From positions 389,235 through 453,234 of the forward strand of contig WYBP01000008.1 of NCBI GenBank assembly GCA_011525845.1: 64,000 nucleotides of DNA, in the 5' to 3' direction. The stretch's first letter is position 1, and each line of letters starts with the position of its first letter. This stretch comes from Gemmatimonadaceae bacterium (GTDB lineage Bacteria > Gemmatimonadota > Gemmatimonadetes > Gemmatimonadales > Gemmatimonadaceae). Below are positions 9,198-18,142 of this stretch, in pieces. Made by a program: the position numbers and the translations under genes. A model generated the notes under the pieces. The model saw only the letters and a list, made by a program, of their open reading frames with translations. It was not told the DNA's origin and ran no database searches.

Positions 9198-9530
9198 TTG
9201 GACATCCATGTGCACGAGCACCATGCGAGGATCTCGGCGGCGATGCGCAAGCGCGCCGAGCGGCTCGTCGTGAAGGCCGCCGAGCGCATCCCGCGCGTGG
9301 TGTCGGCGACGATCCACTTCGAGCAGGATGGCGCGGTGCGCCGGGTCACGATCGCGATGCACGCGCCGCGGCACCACGACCTGATGGGGCGGGCGGAGGG
9401 GCGGTACTTCGGGCCCGCGCTCGTCACGGCCCTGGCGCGCGTGAAGTCGCAGGCGTCGAAGGAGAAGCGCGGCCTCGGCAAGGCGCGCGCGAAGGTGCGG
9501 GCGCGCAGCCGCGCGCGCGCGGACCGCTGA
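9198..9530 (+). CDS. hpf: Ribosome hibernation promoting factor
   Basis: Short HPF/RaiA-type protein of 110 residues that binds the 30S decoding site under starvation. It reads MDIHVHEHHARISAAMRKRA, with the beta-alpha-beta-beta-beta-alpha pattern and a basic C-terminal tail (KARAKVRARSRARADR). The TTG start at 9198 is fixed by a good Shine-Dalgarno, GGAGG at 9184-9188, and by the family N-terminus. There is no long C-terminal dimerisation domain. It precedes hprK, a gene order known from PTS-regulation loci (hpf with hprK) in several phyla. Confidence 0.88.
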   Translation: MDIHVHEHHARISAAMRKRAERLVVKAAERIPRVVSATIHFEQDGAVRRVTIAMHAPRHHDLMGRAEGRYFGPALVTALARVKSQASKEKRGLGKARAKVRARSRARADR

Positions 9531-9545
9531 CCGCCCGACCCCGCC

Positions 9546-10514
9546 ATGGCCGCGATCACCATCGGTGAGTTCGCCGAGCGCGCGAAGGAGCTGCTCGAGC
9601 TCGAGGTGATGGGGAGCCCGGACGGGCTCTCGCGCGAGGTGCCCTCGGCCGATGCCTCGGGCCCGGGACTCGTGCTGGCCGGCTACACCGGCCGTTTCGT
9701 GCACCAGCGGCTGCAGGTGTTCGGCGAGACGGAGATCAGCTACCTCCGCTCGCTCGCGGCGGGCGAGCGCGATCGGATCTTCGCGAGCTACTTCGCGTAT
9801 CCGATCCCCTGCGTGATGGTGACCAAGGGCCTCGACCTCCCGGAGGGGATGGAGCGTGCGGCCACGCAGGCGGGCGTGGCGATCCTCCGCTCCCGGCTCA
9901 AGACGCAGGAGTTCTACCACCGCATCACGCCCCTCCTCGAGGACCTCTTCGCGCCCACGGTCTCGCTGCATGGATCGCTCGCGGACGTCTACGGCGTCGG
10001 CCTCCTCTTCACGGGCGCGAGCGGCATCGGCAAGTCGGAATGCGTGCTCGACCTCGTGGAGCGGGGCCATCGCCTCGTGGCGGACGACCTCGTCATCACC
10101 AAGCGGCGCGGCACGGACGTGCTGATCGGGGCGGGGCACCCGCTGCAGCGCCACTTCATGGAGATCCGCGGTGTCGGGCTGATCGACGTGCGCTCGATCT
10201 TCGGCGTGCGCGCGGTGCGGCAGCAGAAGCGGATCGAGGTGATGGTCGTCCTGCAGGCCTGGAAGGAGGGGATGGTGGTCGAGCGCACCGGGCTCGACAT
10301 GGACACGGCCAACATCCTCGGCGTCGAGATCCCGCGGATCACGGTGCCCCTGAACCCGGGGAAGAACATCACCGTGGTGGCGGAGGTGATCGCGATGAAC
10401 CACCTCGTGCGCTACAGCGGGGAGGACCCGGCGGCCGCGTTCAACGAGCGGCTCAAGGGCCACCTGCGGAAGAAGACGGACCTGCAGCGCTACCTGCTGG
10501 CGGACAATGAGTGA
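9546..10514 (+). CDS. hprK: HPr kinase/phosphorylase
   Basis: Bifunctional sensor that phosphorylates HPr on Ser46 with ATP or PPi and removes the phosphate. The 322 residues comprise an N-terminal regulatory domain and a C-terminal kinase domain with Walker A GASGIGKS (about 157-164), the catalytic His-Arg-Asp region VERGHRLVADD, and the HPrK/P signature EIRGVGLIDVRSIFG. It heads a run of six PTS genes, and the HPr encoded at 12818 keeps Ser46, so the pair is functionally consistent. The EIIA start overlaps its end by 8 bases. Confidence 0.96.
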   Translation: MAAITIGEFAERAKELLELEVMGSPDGLSREVPSADASGPGLVLAGYTGRFVHQRLQVFGETEISYLRSLAAGERDRIFASYFAYPIPCVMVTKGLDLPEGMERAATQAGVAILRSRLKTQEFYHRITPLLEDLFAPTVSLHGSLADVYGVGLLFTGASGIGKSECVLDLVERGHRLVADDLVITKRRGTDVLIGAGHPLQRHFMEIRGVGLIDVRSIFGVRAVRQQKRIEVMVVLQAWKEGMVVERTGLDMDTANILGVEIPRITVPLNPGKNITVVAEVIAMNHLVRYSGEDPAAAFNERLKGHLRKKTDLQRYLLADNE

Positions 10515-10884
10515 GCGTCCGGCGGCCATCGTCGCCGGCCATGGCGGCTTCGCGGCCGGGATCGTCTCGGCGGTGGAGCAGGTCACCGGGATGGCGGGAT
10601 GTTTCGTCCCCGTCACCAACGCGGGCCTGGCGCCCGCGGGGATCGACGAGGCCCTGCGGCGCGCGCTGGCGGAGTCGGGGGCGCGGCTCATCTTCACCGA
10701 CCTCCCCGCCGGGAGCTGCACCATGGCGGCCCGGCGCCTCGCGAAGGAGGACCCGGGGCTGGTGGTCGTGACCGGGGTCGCCCTGCCGACGCTCCTTGCG
10801 TACGCCTGCGGCTCCGCCGTGCCGGAGGCGGTGGAGAGCGGGCGCAAGGCCATGCAGCTGCTCGAGGCGCCGCGTGCCCCTTGA
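10507..10884 (+). CDS. PTS mannose-family EIIA component
   Basis: Small cytoplasmic phosphocarrier of 125 residues that takes phosphate from HPr. The N-terminus AAIVAGHGGFAAGI carries the conserved phosphorylated His (His12), and FTDLPAGSCTMAARRL is the typical second loop of the mannose-type EIIA fold. It is a free-standing IIA, not fused to IIB as in E. coli ManX. It overlaps hprK upstream and EIIB downstream. Confidence 0.9.
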   Translation: MSERPAAIVAGHGGFAAGIVSAVEQVTGMAGCFVPVTNAGLAPAGIDEALRRALAESGARLIFTDLPAGSCTMAARRLAKEDPGLVVVTGVALPTLLAYACGSAVPEAVESGRKAMQLLEAPRAP

Positions 10885-11365
10885 CCACTTCCGGATCGAC
10901 GACCGCCTGATCCACGGCCAGGTCGTGGTGGGGTGGGGCCAGCCCTGCGCGATCGGCTTCCTGGTGCTCGTGGACGACGAGGTCGCGCGCTCGGACTGGG
11001 AGCAGGAGCTCTACCGCATGGGCGTGCCCCCCGAGATGGACGTGTACTTCGACTCGGTGGAGAGTGCGGCGCGCCGGCTCCCGGAGTATCGCGCCGATCG
11101 GCGCTGCGGCATGCTGCTCACCGGGGACATCGACACGATGGAGCGCCTCGTGGCGCGTGCGCCGGACATCACCGCGGTCACCGTCGGCGGGATCCATCAC
11201 AAGGCCGGGCGTGCGGCGCGCCTCCGGTACGTCTTCCTCACGCCGGACGAGGAGGCGCGCCTGCGGGCGCTCGCGGAGCGCGGGGTGACGGTCACCGCGC
11301 AGGACGTGCCGAGCGCCTCGCCCCTCTCGCTGGACGCGCTGCTGCGCGGCGACGGGAGCGGCTGA
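10874..11365 (+). CDS. PTS mannose/sorbose-family EIIB component
   Basis: Phosphotransfer subunit of 163 residues. The N-terminus DHFRIDDRLIHGQVVVGW is the family hallmark, with the active-site His at position 14 in RLIHGQV. The middle and C-terminal segments (MLLTGDIDTMERL, VTVGGIHHKAGR, YVFLTPDEEARL) match EIIB-Man. GTG at 10874 lies inside the EIIA end. It receives phosphate from EIIA and would pass it to a sugar carried by EIIC/EIID. Confidence 0.92.
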   Translation: MPLDHFRIDDRLIHGQVVVGWGQPCAIGFLVLVDDEVARSDWEQELYRMGVPPEMDVYFDSVESAARRLPEYRADRRCGMLLTGDIDTMERLVARAPDITAVTVGGIHHKAGRAARLRYVFLTPDEEARLRALAERGVTVTAQDVPSASPLSLDALLRGDGSG

Positions 11366-12054
11366 TGGGCGGGGACATCCTCTTCTACGTGCCGCTCGCG
11401 GTGCTGGGCGCGGTGCTCGGGCTCGACGTCGTGAGCTTCCCGCAGGCGATGATCTCGCGGCCCATCGTGGCGTCGACCCTCGCGGGCGGACTGATCGGGC
11501 AGCCGGTGCGCGGACTCACCATGGGGGTGCTGCTCGAGTTCTTCGCGCTCGAGTCCCTCCCGTTCGGCGCATCGCGCTACCCGGAGTGGGGGTCCGCCGC
11601 GGTCGTCGGGGGCAGCCTCTTCGCCGCGATCCCGGACGGGTCCGCCGGCGCGATGTCGGTCGCGGCCTTCGCCGCGCTCGTCACGGCATCCATCGGCAGC
11701 TCCTCGATGGTGTTCCTGCGCCGCTGGAACGCCATCTGGGCGCGCGGGCAGCAGCGCCGCATCGCGCGCGGGTCGGGGAGCGCCGTGGTCGCGCTCCAGC
11801 TGGCGGGGCTCTCGGCGGACCTGATCCGCGGGGGCGTGTTGACCCTCGTGGCACTGGTCGTCTTCTCGCCCCTGAATCGCGCGATCGTCGGCACCTTCAG
11901 CATGTCACCGGTGATCTCGCGCGCCGTCGTCGTCGCCGTGGCGTCCGCCGTCGGGCTCGCCGCGATCTGGAAGGTGGTGCGCACCACCGCGGGCGCCCGC
12001 TGGTGGCTGGCGGCGGGCGTCGGGGCCGGTTTCATCATCGCGGGGACGCTATGA
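11365..12054 (+). CDS. PTS mannose-family EIIC membrane permease
   Basis: Integral membrane subunit of 229 residues with about six hydrophobic segments. The start region YVPLAVLGAVLGLDVVSFPQ and the motif LEFFALESLPFGASRYPEWG fit EIIC of the mannose-sorbose family. It is somewhat shorter than E. coli ManY (about 266). ATG 11365 overlaps the EIIB stop and its own stop overlaps the EIID start. Confidence 0.85.
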   Translation: MGGDILFYVPLAVLGAVLGLDVVSFPQAMISRPIVASTLAGGLIGQPVRGLTMGVLLEFFALESLPFGASRYPEWGSAAVVGGSLFAAIPDGSAGAMSVAAFAALVTASIGSSSMVFLRRWNAIWARGQQRRIARGSGSAVVALQLAGLSADLIRGGVLTLVALVVFSPLNRAIVGTFSMSPVISRAVVVAVASAVGLAAIWKVVRTTAGARWWLAAGVGAGFIIAGTL

Positions 12055-12818
12055 CGGGTGACGCACAGACCCCGGCGCTCCCGCTGCACCTGCGCGCGGC
12101 GATCCTCCTCCGGCTCCTCGCGATCCAGGGCGTCTGGAACTACGAGACGATGCTCGGCAACGGGATCGCGTTCGCGATGGAACCGGCGCTGCGCCGGCTC
12201 CCGGGGGGACGGCAGGGCGAGGCGTATCGGACCGCCATGGCCCGTCACAGCGGCTACTTCAACGCGCACCCGTACCTCGCCGCGGTGGCCGTCGGCGCGC
12301 TCATCCGGGCGGAGCTCGACGGCGTCCCCGCGGCGCAGATCGACCGGTTCCGGACCGCCGCCCCCGGGCCGCTCGGATCGGTGGGGGACCGCCTCATCTG
12401 GGCGGGATGGCTCCCGCTCTGCTCCTCGCTCGCGCTCCTCGCCTACGGGCTGGGCGCGGGGCCGCTGGCCGTCGTGCTCCTCTTCCTGCTGACGTATAAC
12501 TTCGTGCATCTGGGGCTGCGCATCTGGGGGCTCCACGCGGGGTGGACCCAGGGGCTGCGCGTGGCGCAGGCGCTCGCGAATCCCCTCCTGCGGCAGGGAC
12601 CGGCGCACGTGGCCCGTGCGACGGCGTTGGTCGCGGGCGTGGCGTTGCCGGTGGCGGCGCATGCGCTCATCGGGCCTGGCCGGGTCCTGCTCGGAAGCGT
12701 GCTCGCGGCGGTCGCCGCCGGCGCGACGCTGGTGACGCTGCTCCATGGCCGGTTCGAGGGGTGGCGGCTCGCCACCCTCGCCCTGGCCACCTTCGTCCTC
12801 TACACCATGGTGCGCTGA
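12051..12818 (+). CDS. PTS mannose-family EIID membrane component
   Basis: Membrane subunit of 255 residues paired with EIIC. The N-terminal LRAAILLRLLAIQGVWNYETM and the stretch FNAHPYLAAVAVGALIRAE, with GVWNYE and FNAHPYLA, are conserved EIID features. Hydrophobic helices cluster at the C-terminus; several Gly-Trp/Gly-Leu repeats end with YTMVR. Its presence completes a IIA-IIB-IIC-IID set; whether it transports a sugar or serves only regulation cannot be told. Confidence 0.88.
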   Translation: MTGDAQTPALPLHLRAAILLRLLAIQGVWNYETMLGNGIAFAMEPALRRLPGGRQGEAYRTAMARHSGYFNAHPYLAAVAVGALIRAELDGVPAAQIDRFRTAAPGPLGSVGDRLIWAGWLPLCSSLALLAYGLGAGPLAVVLLFLLTYNFVHLGLRIWGLHAGWTQGLRVAQALANPLLRQGPAHVARATALVAGVALPVAAHALIGPGRVLLGSVLAAVAAGATLVTLLHGRFEGWRLATLALATFVLYTMVR

Positions 12819-13084
12819 TGCCCGAACGCGCAGTGCAGGTGGTGAACGCGAACGGGATCCACGCCCGCCCCGCGGCCGAGATCGTGAAGGTCGCGGGGAA
12901 GTTCCGCTCGAACATCACGATCGCGCGCGAGGACCTCGAGGTGAACGCCAAGAGCATCATGGGCGTCATGATGCTGGCAGCGGAGTGCGGCTCCACGGTG
13001 CACCTCAAGGCCGACGGCGACGATGCGGACGGCGCGCTCGAGGCGCTCACGCTGCTGATCTCCTCCAAGTTCGGGGAATCGTAG
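12818..13084 (+). CDS. ptsH: Phosphocarrier protein HPr
   Basis: 88-residue PTS carrier. His15 in NGIHARPA is the site phosphorylated by enzyme I, and Ser46 in AKSIMGVM is the HprK target, so both regulatory and transport phosphorylations are possible. ATG 12818 overlaps the EIID stop by one base. It sits five bases before ptsI. Confidence 0.96.
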   Translation: MPERAVQVVNANGIHARPAAEIVKVAGKFRSNITIAREDLEVNAKSIMGVMMLAAECGSTVHLKADGDDADGALEALTLLISSKFGES

Positions 13085-13088
13085 CGGC

Positions 13089-14855
13089 GTGCCCTCCACC
13101 ATCCACGGGGTCTCGGCATCGCCGGGGATCGTCGTCGGCGAGGCCCACCTCCTGTTCTGGGAGGTGCCCGAGGTGCGCGCGCGGGTCATCGCCGAGGACG
13201 AGATCGAGGGCGAGCTCGTCCGGTTCCACGCGGCCGTGGAGAAGGCGATCGACCGCCTCCACCGGGTGAAGGCGCGGGCCGAGGAGAAGGCGGGCGCGGC
13301 GGAGGCGGCGATCTTCGACGTGCAGGTCGCCATCCTGCAGGACGTCGAGCTCCGCAAGCGGGTGGAGACGCTCATCCGCCAGAGCCTCTCGGCGGAGAAG
13401 GCGTTCGACCTCGTGCTGATCGAGTGGCGCGACCACTTCGCGCGCTCCACCAATCCCATGATGCGGGAGCGGATCGGCGACATCACGGACGTCCACATCC
13501 GCGTGCTCTCGCTCCTGCTCAACCTCCCCGACCACGACCCGGTGGACCTCGAGCCGGGTTCGAACGCGATCCTGGTCACGCACGACCTCACGCCGAGCCT
13601 GACGATCCAGCTCGACCGGCGCGCGATCGTCGGCATCGCCACCGACGCCGGCACGCGCACCTCCCACGTCGCGATCCTCGCGCGCTCCCTCGGCCTGCCG
13701 GCCGTGGTCGGGTTGATCGACGCCACGTCGAAGATCACCAGCGGCGACCGCCTGATCCTGGACGGCACGAACGGCACGCTGATCCCGCGGCCGACGGCGG
13801 CGGTGCTCGCGCAGTTCGCCGATCGGGCCCAGCGCGAGCAGGCGGCGCAGCGCGAGCTCGCCTCGCTCGCGGGCGCCGAGCCGGTGATGACGGACGGCAC
13901 GCGGGTGACGCTGCTCGCCAACGTGGATCTCCCCGACGAGGCGGCCCCCGCCGCGGCGAGCGGGGCCGGGGGGGTGGGGCTGATGCGCACGGAGTTCCTC
14001 GTGCTCGGCCGCACCGCCATGCCGAGCGAGGACGAGCAGTACGAGGCGTACGCCAAGGTGCTGAGGGCGTTCGGCACCCTGCCCGTGGTGATCCGCACCT
14101 ATGACGTCGGCGGGGACAAGCTCCCCATCGGCGGCTTCCCGCACGAGCCGAACCCGTTCCTGGGGTGGCGGGCGATCCGCATGTGCCTCGACGAGCCGGA
14201 GCTCTTCAAGGTGCAGCTGCGGGCGCTGCTGCGCGCCGCCGTGCACGGCAACGCGCGGATCCTCCTGCCCCTCGTCGTCTCGGTGGAGGAGGTGCGCCAG
14301 GCGCGCTTCCTGCTGCAGGAGGCGGCGGCCGAGCTGACGCGCCGCGGGGTGCCGTTCAAGGCCGACGTCCCGCTGGGCGTGATGATCGAGACGCCCGCGG
14401 CCGCGATGTCGGCGGACTCGTTCGTGGGCGAGGTGCAGTTCTTCAGCATCGGGACCAACGACCTGGTGCAGTACACCCTTGCCGTGGACCGGGGGAACGC
14501 CTCGCTCGTCACCCGCTTCACGCCCCTCCACCCGGCGGTGCTCCGCCTGATCGCGCGCACGGTGCAGGTGGGGCACGGGGCGGGGCTCGAGGTGGAGGTC
14601 TGTGGCGAGATGGCCTCGCAGCCGCTGATGGCCTACGCGCTGCTCGGGCTCGGGATCCGCACGCTCAGCGTCGCCGCGCCGGGGATCCCGGTGCTCAAGC
14701 GGATCGTGCGGGGCGTGAGCGCCACCGGCTCGGCGGTGGCGGCCCAGGCCGCCCTGGCCGCCGACACGCCGCGCGAGGCGGAGCAGATCCTGCGGCAGGC
14801 CCTGGCCGAGGAACTCGGCGAGGAACTGCTCGGCGGGTTGCTGGGGCTCGCGTAG
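13089..14855 (+). CDS. ptsI: PTS enzyme I (PEP-protein phosphotransferase)
   Basis: Transfers phosphate from PEP to HPr. The 588-residue length fits. Domains in order: N-terminal HPr-binding domain (about 1-150), swivelling phosphohistidine domain with active His193 in [16 protein letters not shown], and the C-terminal PEP-binding barrel with [51 protein letters not shown] and the catalytic Cys in VCGEMAS. GTG at 13089 gives the usual N-terminus ([17 protein letters not shown]). It closes the PTS operon; a hairpin terminator follows at 14882-14914. Confidence 0.97.
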   Translation: MPSTIHGVSASPGIVVGEAHLLFWEVPEVRARVIAEDEIEGELVRFHAAVEKAIDRLHRVKARAEEKAGAAEAAIFDVQVAILQDVELRKRVETLIRQSLSAEKAFDLVLIEWRDHFARSTNPMMRERIGDITDVHIRVLSLLLNLPDHDPVDLEPGSNAILVTHDLTPSLTIQLDRRAIVGIATDAGTRTSHVAILARSLGLPAVVGLIDATSKITSGDRLILDGTNGTLIPRPTAAVLAQFADRAQREQAAQRELASLAGAEPVMTDGTRVTLLANVDLPDEAAPAAASGAGGVGLMRTEFLVLGRTAMPSEDEQYEAYAKVLRAFGTLPVVIRTYDVGGDKLPIGGFPHEPNPFLGWRAIRMCLDEPELFKVQLRALLRAAVHGNARILLPLVVSVEEVRQARFLLQEAAAELTRRGVPFKADVPLGVMIETPAAAMSADSFVGEVQFFSIGTNDLVQYTLAVDRGNASLVTRFTPLHPAVLRLIARTVQVGHGAGLEVEVCGEMASQPLMAYALLGLGIRTLSVAAPGIPVLKRIVRGVSATGSAVAAQAALAADTPREAEQILRQALAEELGEELLGGLLGLA

Positions 14856-14881
14856 GGGCGTTATCGTTCGGCACGCGATAT

Positions 14882-14914
14882 GCGAGTGGCCGGCGTGACG
14901 CGCCGGCCATTCGC
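14882..14914 (+). terminator. Hairpin between ptsI and metK
   Basis: Fourteen-pair inverted repeat (14882-14895 with 14901-14914, one G-U pair) around a TGACG loop, followed by a C/T tract. It probably ends the PTS transcript. A TTGCTG (14838-14843) and TATCGT (14862-14867) pair upstream of it could be a promoter; if it is real, the hairpin would lie in the metK leader and could act as an attenuator instead. Confidence 0.65.
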
Positions 14915-14941
14915 TTTCCCTCCCTCCTCGCACCCCGACCC

Positions 14942-16120
14942 GTGCAACATCGCCACCTCTTCACATCCGAGTCCGTCACCGAAGGGCACCCGGACAAGGT
15001 CGCCGACCAGATCTCCGATGCGGTGCTCGACGCGCTCCTGGCGATCGACCCCGAGTCGCGCGTGGCCTGCGAGACGATGGTCACCACCGGTCTCGCCACT
15101 ATCTTCGGCGAGGTCACGACCGAGGCCTGGGTGGATCTCCGCAAGCTGGTGCGCGAGACCATCAAGGGGATCGGCTACACGGAGGCGGGGATCGGGTTCG
15201 ACGCCGACTCGTGCAGCGTGCTCAACGCGCTCGGCCAGCAGTCGCGCGACATTGGGCAGGGCGTGGACACCGGCGGCGCCGGCGACCAGGGCATGATGTT
15301 CGGCTTCGCCTGCGACGAGACGGAGGAGCTGATGCCCCTCCCGATCGTGCTGGCGCACAAGCTCACGCACGCCCTCGCGGCGCGTCGCAAGGACGGCACG
15401 CTCCCTTGGCTGCGCCCGGACGGCAAGTCCCAGGTCTCGGTGCTGTACGACAAGGGGCGTCCCGTGGAGGTCGACACGGTCGTCCTCTCGACGCAGCACG
15501 CCGAGTCGGTCAAGAACAAGGTCATCCACGAGGCGGTGACGCGCGAGGTGATCGAGGCGGTGATCCCCCGCGAGCTCCGCGCGAAGAAGATGAAGATCCA
15601 CATCAACCCGACGGGGCGGTTCGTGGTCGGCGGCCCGCACGGCGACGCCGGCCTCACCGGCCGCAAGATCATCGTCGACACCTATGGCGGGATGGGCCGT
15701 CACGGCGGCGGCGCGTTCTCCGGCAAGGACCCCTCGAAGGTGGATCGCTCGGCGGCGTACGCAGCGCGCTGGGTGGCCAAGAACATCGTCGCCGCCAAGC
15801 TGGCGACGAAGGTCGAGGTGCAGCTGGCCTACGCCATCGGCGTCGCCCAGCCGGTCTCGGTGATGGTGGACACCTTCGGCACGGGCACCGCGTCCGAGAC
15901 GGCGATCATGAAGGCGGTCTCCTCGCTCTTCGACCTCACGCCGAAGGGGATCATCACGGCCCTCGACCTCAAGAAGCCGATCTACGGACCGACGGCCGCG
16001 TATGGGCACTTCGGCCGCGACCCGGTGAAGGCGGAGCGGCTCGGCAAGAAGGTCTCCCTCTTCACGTGGGAGCGCACGAACCGGGCCGCCGAGCTCAAGC
16101 GCGCCGTGCGCGGCGGCTGA
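14942..16120 (+). CDS. metK: S-adenosylmethionine synthetase
   Basis: Makes SAM from methionine and ATP; homotetrameric, cytoplasmic. The 392 residues begin [19 protein letters not shown], with the methionine-loop and metal-binding residues, then [10 protein letters not shown] (from about 112), [20 protein letters not shown] and [22 protein letters not shown] at 14942 gives exactly the family N-terminus; the ATG at 14880 is out of frame. I saw no SAM riboswitch in the 86-base gap upstream, only the hairpin at 14882-14914. Confidence 0.97.
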   Translation: MQHRHLFTSESVTEGHPDKVADQISDAVLDALLAIDPESRVACETMVTTGLATIFGEVTTEAWVDLRKLVRETIKGIGYTEAGIGFDADSCSVLNALGQQSRDIGQGVDTGGAGDQGMMFGFACDETEELMPLPIVLAHKLTHALAARRKDGTLPWLRPDGKSQVSVLYDKGRPVEVDTVVLSTQHAESVKNKVIHEAVTREVIEAVIPRELRAKKMKIHINPTGRFVVGGPHGDAGLTGRKIIVDTYGGMGRHGGGAFSGKDPSKVDRSAAYAARWVAKNIVAAKLATKVEVQLAYAIGVAQPVSVMVDTFGTGTASETAIMKAVSSLFDLTPKGIITALDLKKPIYGPTAAYGHFGRDPVKAERLGKKVSLFTWERTNRAAELKRAVRGG

Positions 16121-16127
16121 GCGGACG

Positions 16128-16637
16128 ATGGTCGAGGTGACCGTCGCCCGGCTCGGGCTCGATGCCTCCTCGTCCGCGTTCGTGGTGGTGCTCGAGGACA
16201 AGGTGGGCGAGCGCGCGCTCCCGATCTGGATCGGTCGGCCCGAGGCGGAGGCGATCGCGGCGCACCTCAACGGGGTGAAGCGCGAGCGTCCGATGACGCA
16301 CGACCTCGCGCAGCAGATCGTGCTGGGGCTCGGCGGCCTGCTCCGCCGGGTGCAGGTGACCAAGGTGCACGACGGCACGTACCACGCCGAGCTGCACCTC
16401 ACGCGCGGGGGGCAGCCGGTGCTGGTTGATGCCCGCCCCTCGGACGCGATCGCGCTGGCGCTCCGGCTCGAGGCGCCGATCTTCGTCGCGGAGTCGCTCT
16501 TCTCGGATGAGGCCGATGAGGTCATCCCGGACGCCGATGCCGGGACCGCCGGCGAGGACGACCACCTTTCCGCGGAGGAGCTCAAGCGGCACCTCGCGCA
16601 GCTGCGCCCTGAGGACTTTGGACGCTTCACACCCTGA
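16128..16637 (+). CDS. DUF151 bifunctional-nuclease-domain protein
   Basis: Protein of 169 residues with the DUF151/BFN domain, members of which have RNase and DNase activity reported in plants and bacteria. Conserved pieces are VVVLEDKVGERALPIWIGRPEAEA (shown in part: LPIWIGRPEAEAI) and the signature RPSDAIALALRLEAPIFV. The C-terminal 40 residues are acidic then helical (LSAEELKRHLAQLRPEDFGRF), a common extension. It starts 8 bases after metK and may share its transcript. Exact activity here is inferred only from the family. Confidence 0.85.
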   Translation: MVEVTVARLGLDASSSAFVVVLEDKVGERALPIWIGRPEAEAIAAHLNGVKRERPMTHDLAQQIVLGLGGLLRRVQVTKVHDGTYHAELHLTRGGQPVLVDARPSDAIALALRLEAPIFVAESLFSDEADEVIPDADAGTAGEDDHLSAEELKRHLAQLRPEDFGRFTP

Positions 16638-16656
16638 TCCCACGCGTTCCGGCGGC

Positions 16657-17856
16657 ATGCGGCGGCGTGCGGTGACCCGCCTCGCTCGCCGCACGGCGTC
16701 CGTGGTGCTCGCGGCGTTCGTCGCGCTGCCGCCGCTCACCCTCACCTCTCGCGCGCTCCAGTCGCAGCCGGCGGAGCGCACGATCGAGGGGCGCGTGGTG
16801 CTCCCCGGGCGCACCGCACCAAGCCCGGTGGGAGGGGCGCTGGTCGTCCTCCACCGCGTGGGGGCGGACGCCGCCGGGCCGCTGGACTCCCTGCGCACAC
16901 GCGGCGACGGGACGTTCCGCTTCCGGTACCGGCCGAGCGGGGATACCTCGGCGGTCTACTTCGTCTCGACGAACCGCGGAGGCGTCGCGTACTTCACGGC
17001 GCCACTGCGTCAGTCGGCCGCGAGGGGCGCCGACACGGAGCTCCTCGTGTACGACACGACGAGCGGCCCGGTGAGGATCGCCGTGCAGGGGCGCCACATC
17101 ATCCTCCCCGCGCCCGACTCAGCGGCGAGCCAGGTGCGCACCGTCATCGAGGTGTACGAGCTCAGCAATGACTCGACCCTGACGCGCGTGGCGGGGCGGG
17201 ACGGTGGCGCCACGTTCGGGGCGCCGCTCCCGCCGGGCGTCACGCGCGTGACGGCGGGGCAGGGGGACATCTCGCCGGACGCGGTGCGCGTGCAGGATGG
17301 CCGGCTGCACGTGGATGCCCCGCTGGCGCCGGGGCTCAAGCAGCTCTCGTTCTTCTATGAGGTGCCGCTCGATGCGCTCCCGCTCGCCTACACGCTGGAG
17401 TCGGACGTCCCGGTGCTCGAGGTGCTGATCGAGGACCCGAACGGCACGGCGTCGGGCGCGGGGCTCGCCGACCTCGGCCCCGCGCAGGTCGAGGGGCGGG
17501 TGTTCCGCCGCTTCCTCGCGTCGAACGCGCCGGCGGCCGCCCAGGTGACCGTCACTTCACCGGGCGCGGGGATGACGAGCTCACGGCAGCTGCGGCTCAT
17601 GCTCATCGTGACGGCGGTCGGTGCGGCGATGCTCCTCGGGCTCGGGATGGCGTTCATGCGCAAGGGACCCGCGGCGCTCGCGCGCCGGCGCGCTGATGAT
17701 CCCGAGTCCCTCGCGCTCGCGGTGGCGGCGCTGGACGAGCGCTTCGAGCGGCTGGAGTCCCCCACCGAGGCGCAGCGCGCCGAGCACTACCTGGCGCGGG
17801 CGCAGCTCAAGGGACGGCTCAGTGCCGCGCTTGCCAAGCGTGATGGCCTGGGGTAG
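16657..17856 (+). CDS. Secreted, membrane-anchored protein with Ig-like region, unknown function
   Basis: Unrecognised protein of 399 residues. A signal peptide spans about 1-33 (basic start, then VVLAAFVALPPLTL). The next region (IEGRVVLPGRTAPSPVGGALV ... DGTFRFRY) resembles a carboxypeptidase-regulatory-like beta-sandwich. A transmembrane helix lies near the C-terminus (LRLMLIVTAVGAAMLLGLGM) followed by a cytosolic helix with a possible coiled coil (ALAVAALDERFERLESPTEA). This layout, periplasmic beta domains plus a short inner tail, recalls proteins encoded near cytochrome c biogenesis genes, but no such genes are here. ATG 16657 was chosen for the signal peptide. Confidence 0.7.
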   Translation: MRRRAVTRLARRTASVVLAAFVALPPLTLTSRALQSQPAERTIEGRVVLPGRTAPSPVGGALVVLHRVGADAAGPLDSLRTRGDGTFRFRYRPSGDTSAVYFVSTNRGGVAYFTAPLRQSAARGADTELLVYDTTSGPVRIAVQGRHIILPAPDSAASQVRTVIEVYELSNDSTLTRVAGRDGGATFGAPLPPGVTRVTAGQGDISPDAVRVQDGRLHVDAPLAPGLKQLSFFYEVPLDALPLAYTLESDVPVLEVLIEDPNGTASGAGLADLGPAQVEGRVFRRFLASNAPAAAQVTVTSPGAGMTSSRQLRLMLIVTAVGAAMLLGLGMAFMRKGPAALARRRADDPESLALAVAALDERFERLESPTEAQRAEHYLARAQLKGRLSAALAKRDGLG

Positions 17857-17859
17857 GTT
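17831..17859 (+). promoter_or_regulatory. Promoter for the btu operon (TTGCCA-17-TAGGTT)
   Basis: TTGCCA at 17831-17836 and TAGGTT at 17854-17859 are separated by 17 bases, and the riboswitch begins about 7 bases further on. The promoter overlaps the end of the preceding gene. The -10 is one of several TAGnTT elements in the window. Confidence 0.6.
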
Positions 17860-17865
17860 CGCTGC

Positions 17866-18020
17866 ACAACTGAAGGCGAACGCGGGATACGGAAGCCGGT
17901 GTGAGACCGGCGCGGCCCCGCCACTGTAACGGGCAGTACGACACGTCCGCTCATCATGCGCCACTGGACCCCGCCGGGGACCGGGAAGGCGAGCGAGACG
18001 GCCCGGAGCCAGGAGACGAC
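17866..18020 (+). promoter_or_regulatory. Cobalamin riboswitch
   Basis: The conserved core is readable in order: GGGATACGGAAGCCGGTGTG (G-rich start and GGTG), GAGACCGGCGCGGCCCCGCC, then CCACTGTAACGGG, and finally the B12 box GAGCCAGGAGAC at about 18006-18017. Spacing and order match the AdoCbl class. It lies directly upstream of btuFCD-btuB, as expected for B12-repressed uptake, and would turn the operon off when cobalamin is plentiful. Confidence 0.92.
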
Positions 18021-18030
18021 TCACGTTCGC

Positions 18031-18064
18031 GCCACATCCGGACCCTCGGGGGAGGGTCGGTGGC
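18031..18064 (+). terminator. Hairpin downstream of the cobalamin riboswitch
   Basis: GCCAC pairs with GTGGC and GACCCTC with GAGGGTC around a GGGG loop. It begins 14 bases after the B12 box and lies 79 bases before the btuF start. It is a candidate expression platform (terminator or part of an antiterminator), although no U run follows; the tail is CTTCTTCC. Confidence 0.5.
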
Positions 18065-18142
18065 GTTCGCGGCGTCCTGGCTTCTTCCTCGGGACCCGCA
18101 GCGTGCGACCGGCTTCTTCCTGCGCAGGGAGGAGCCTTTTTC

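Noticed and set aside
14856..14941. SAM riboswitch before metK
   Set aside because: No SAM-I or SAM-II core; the only structure is a simple terminator-like hairpin.
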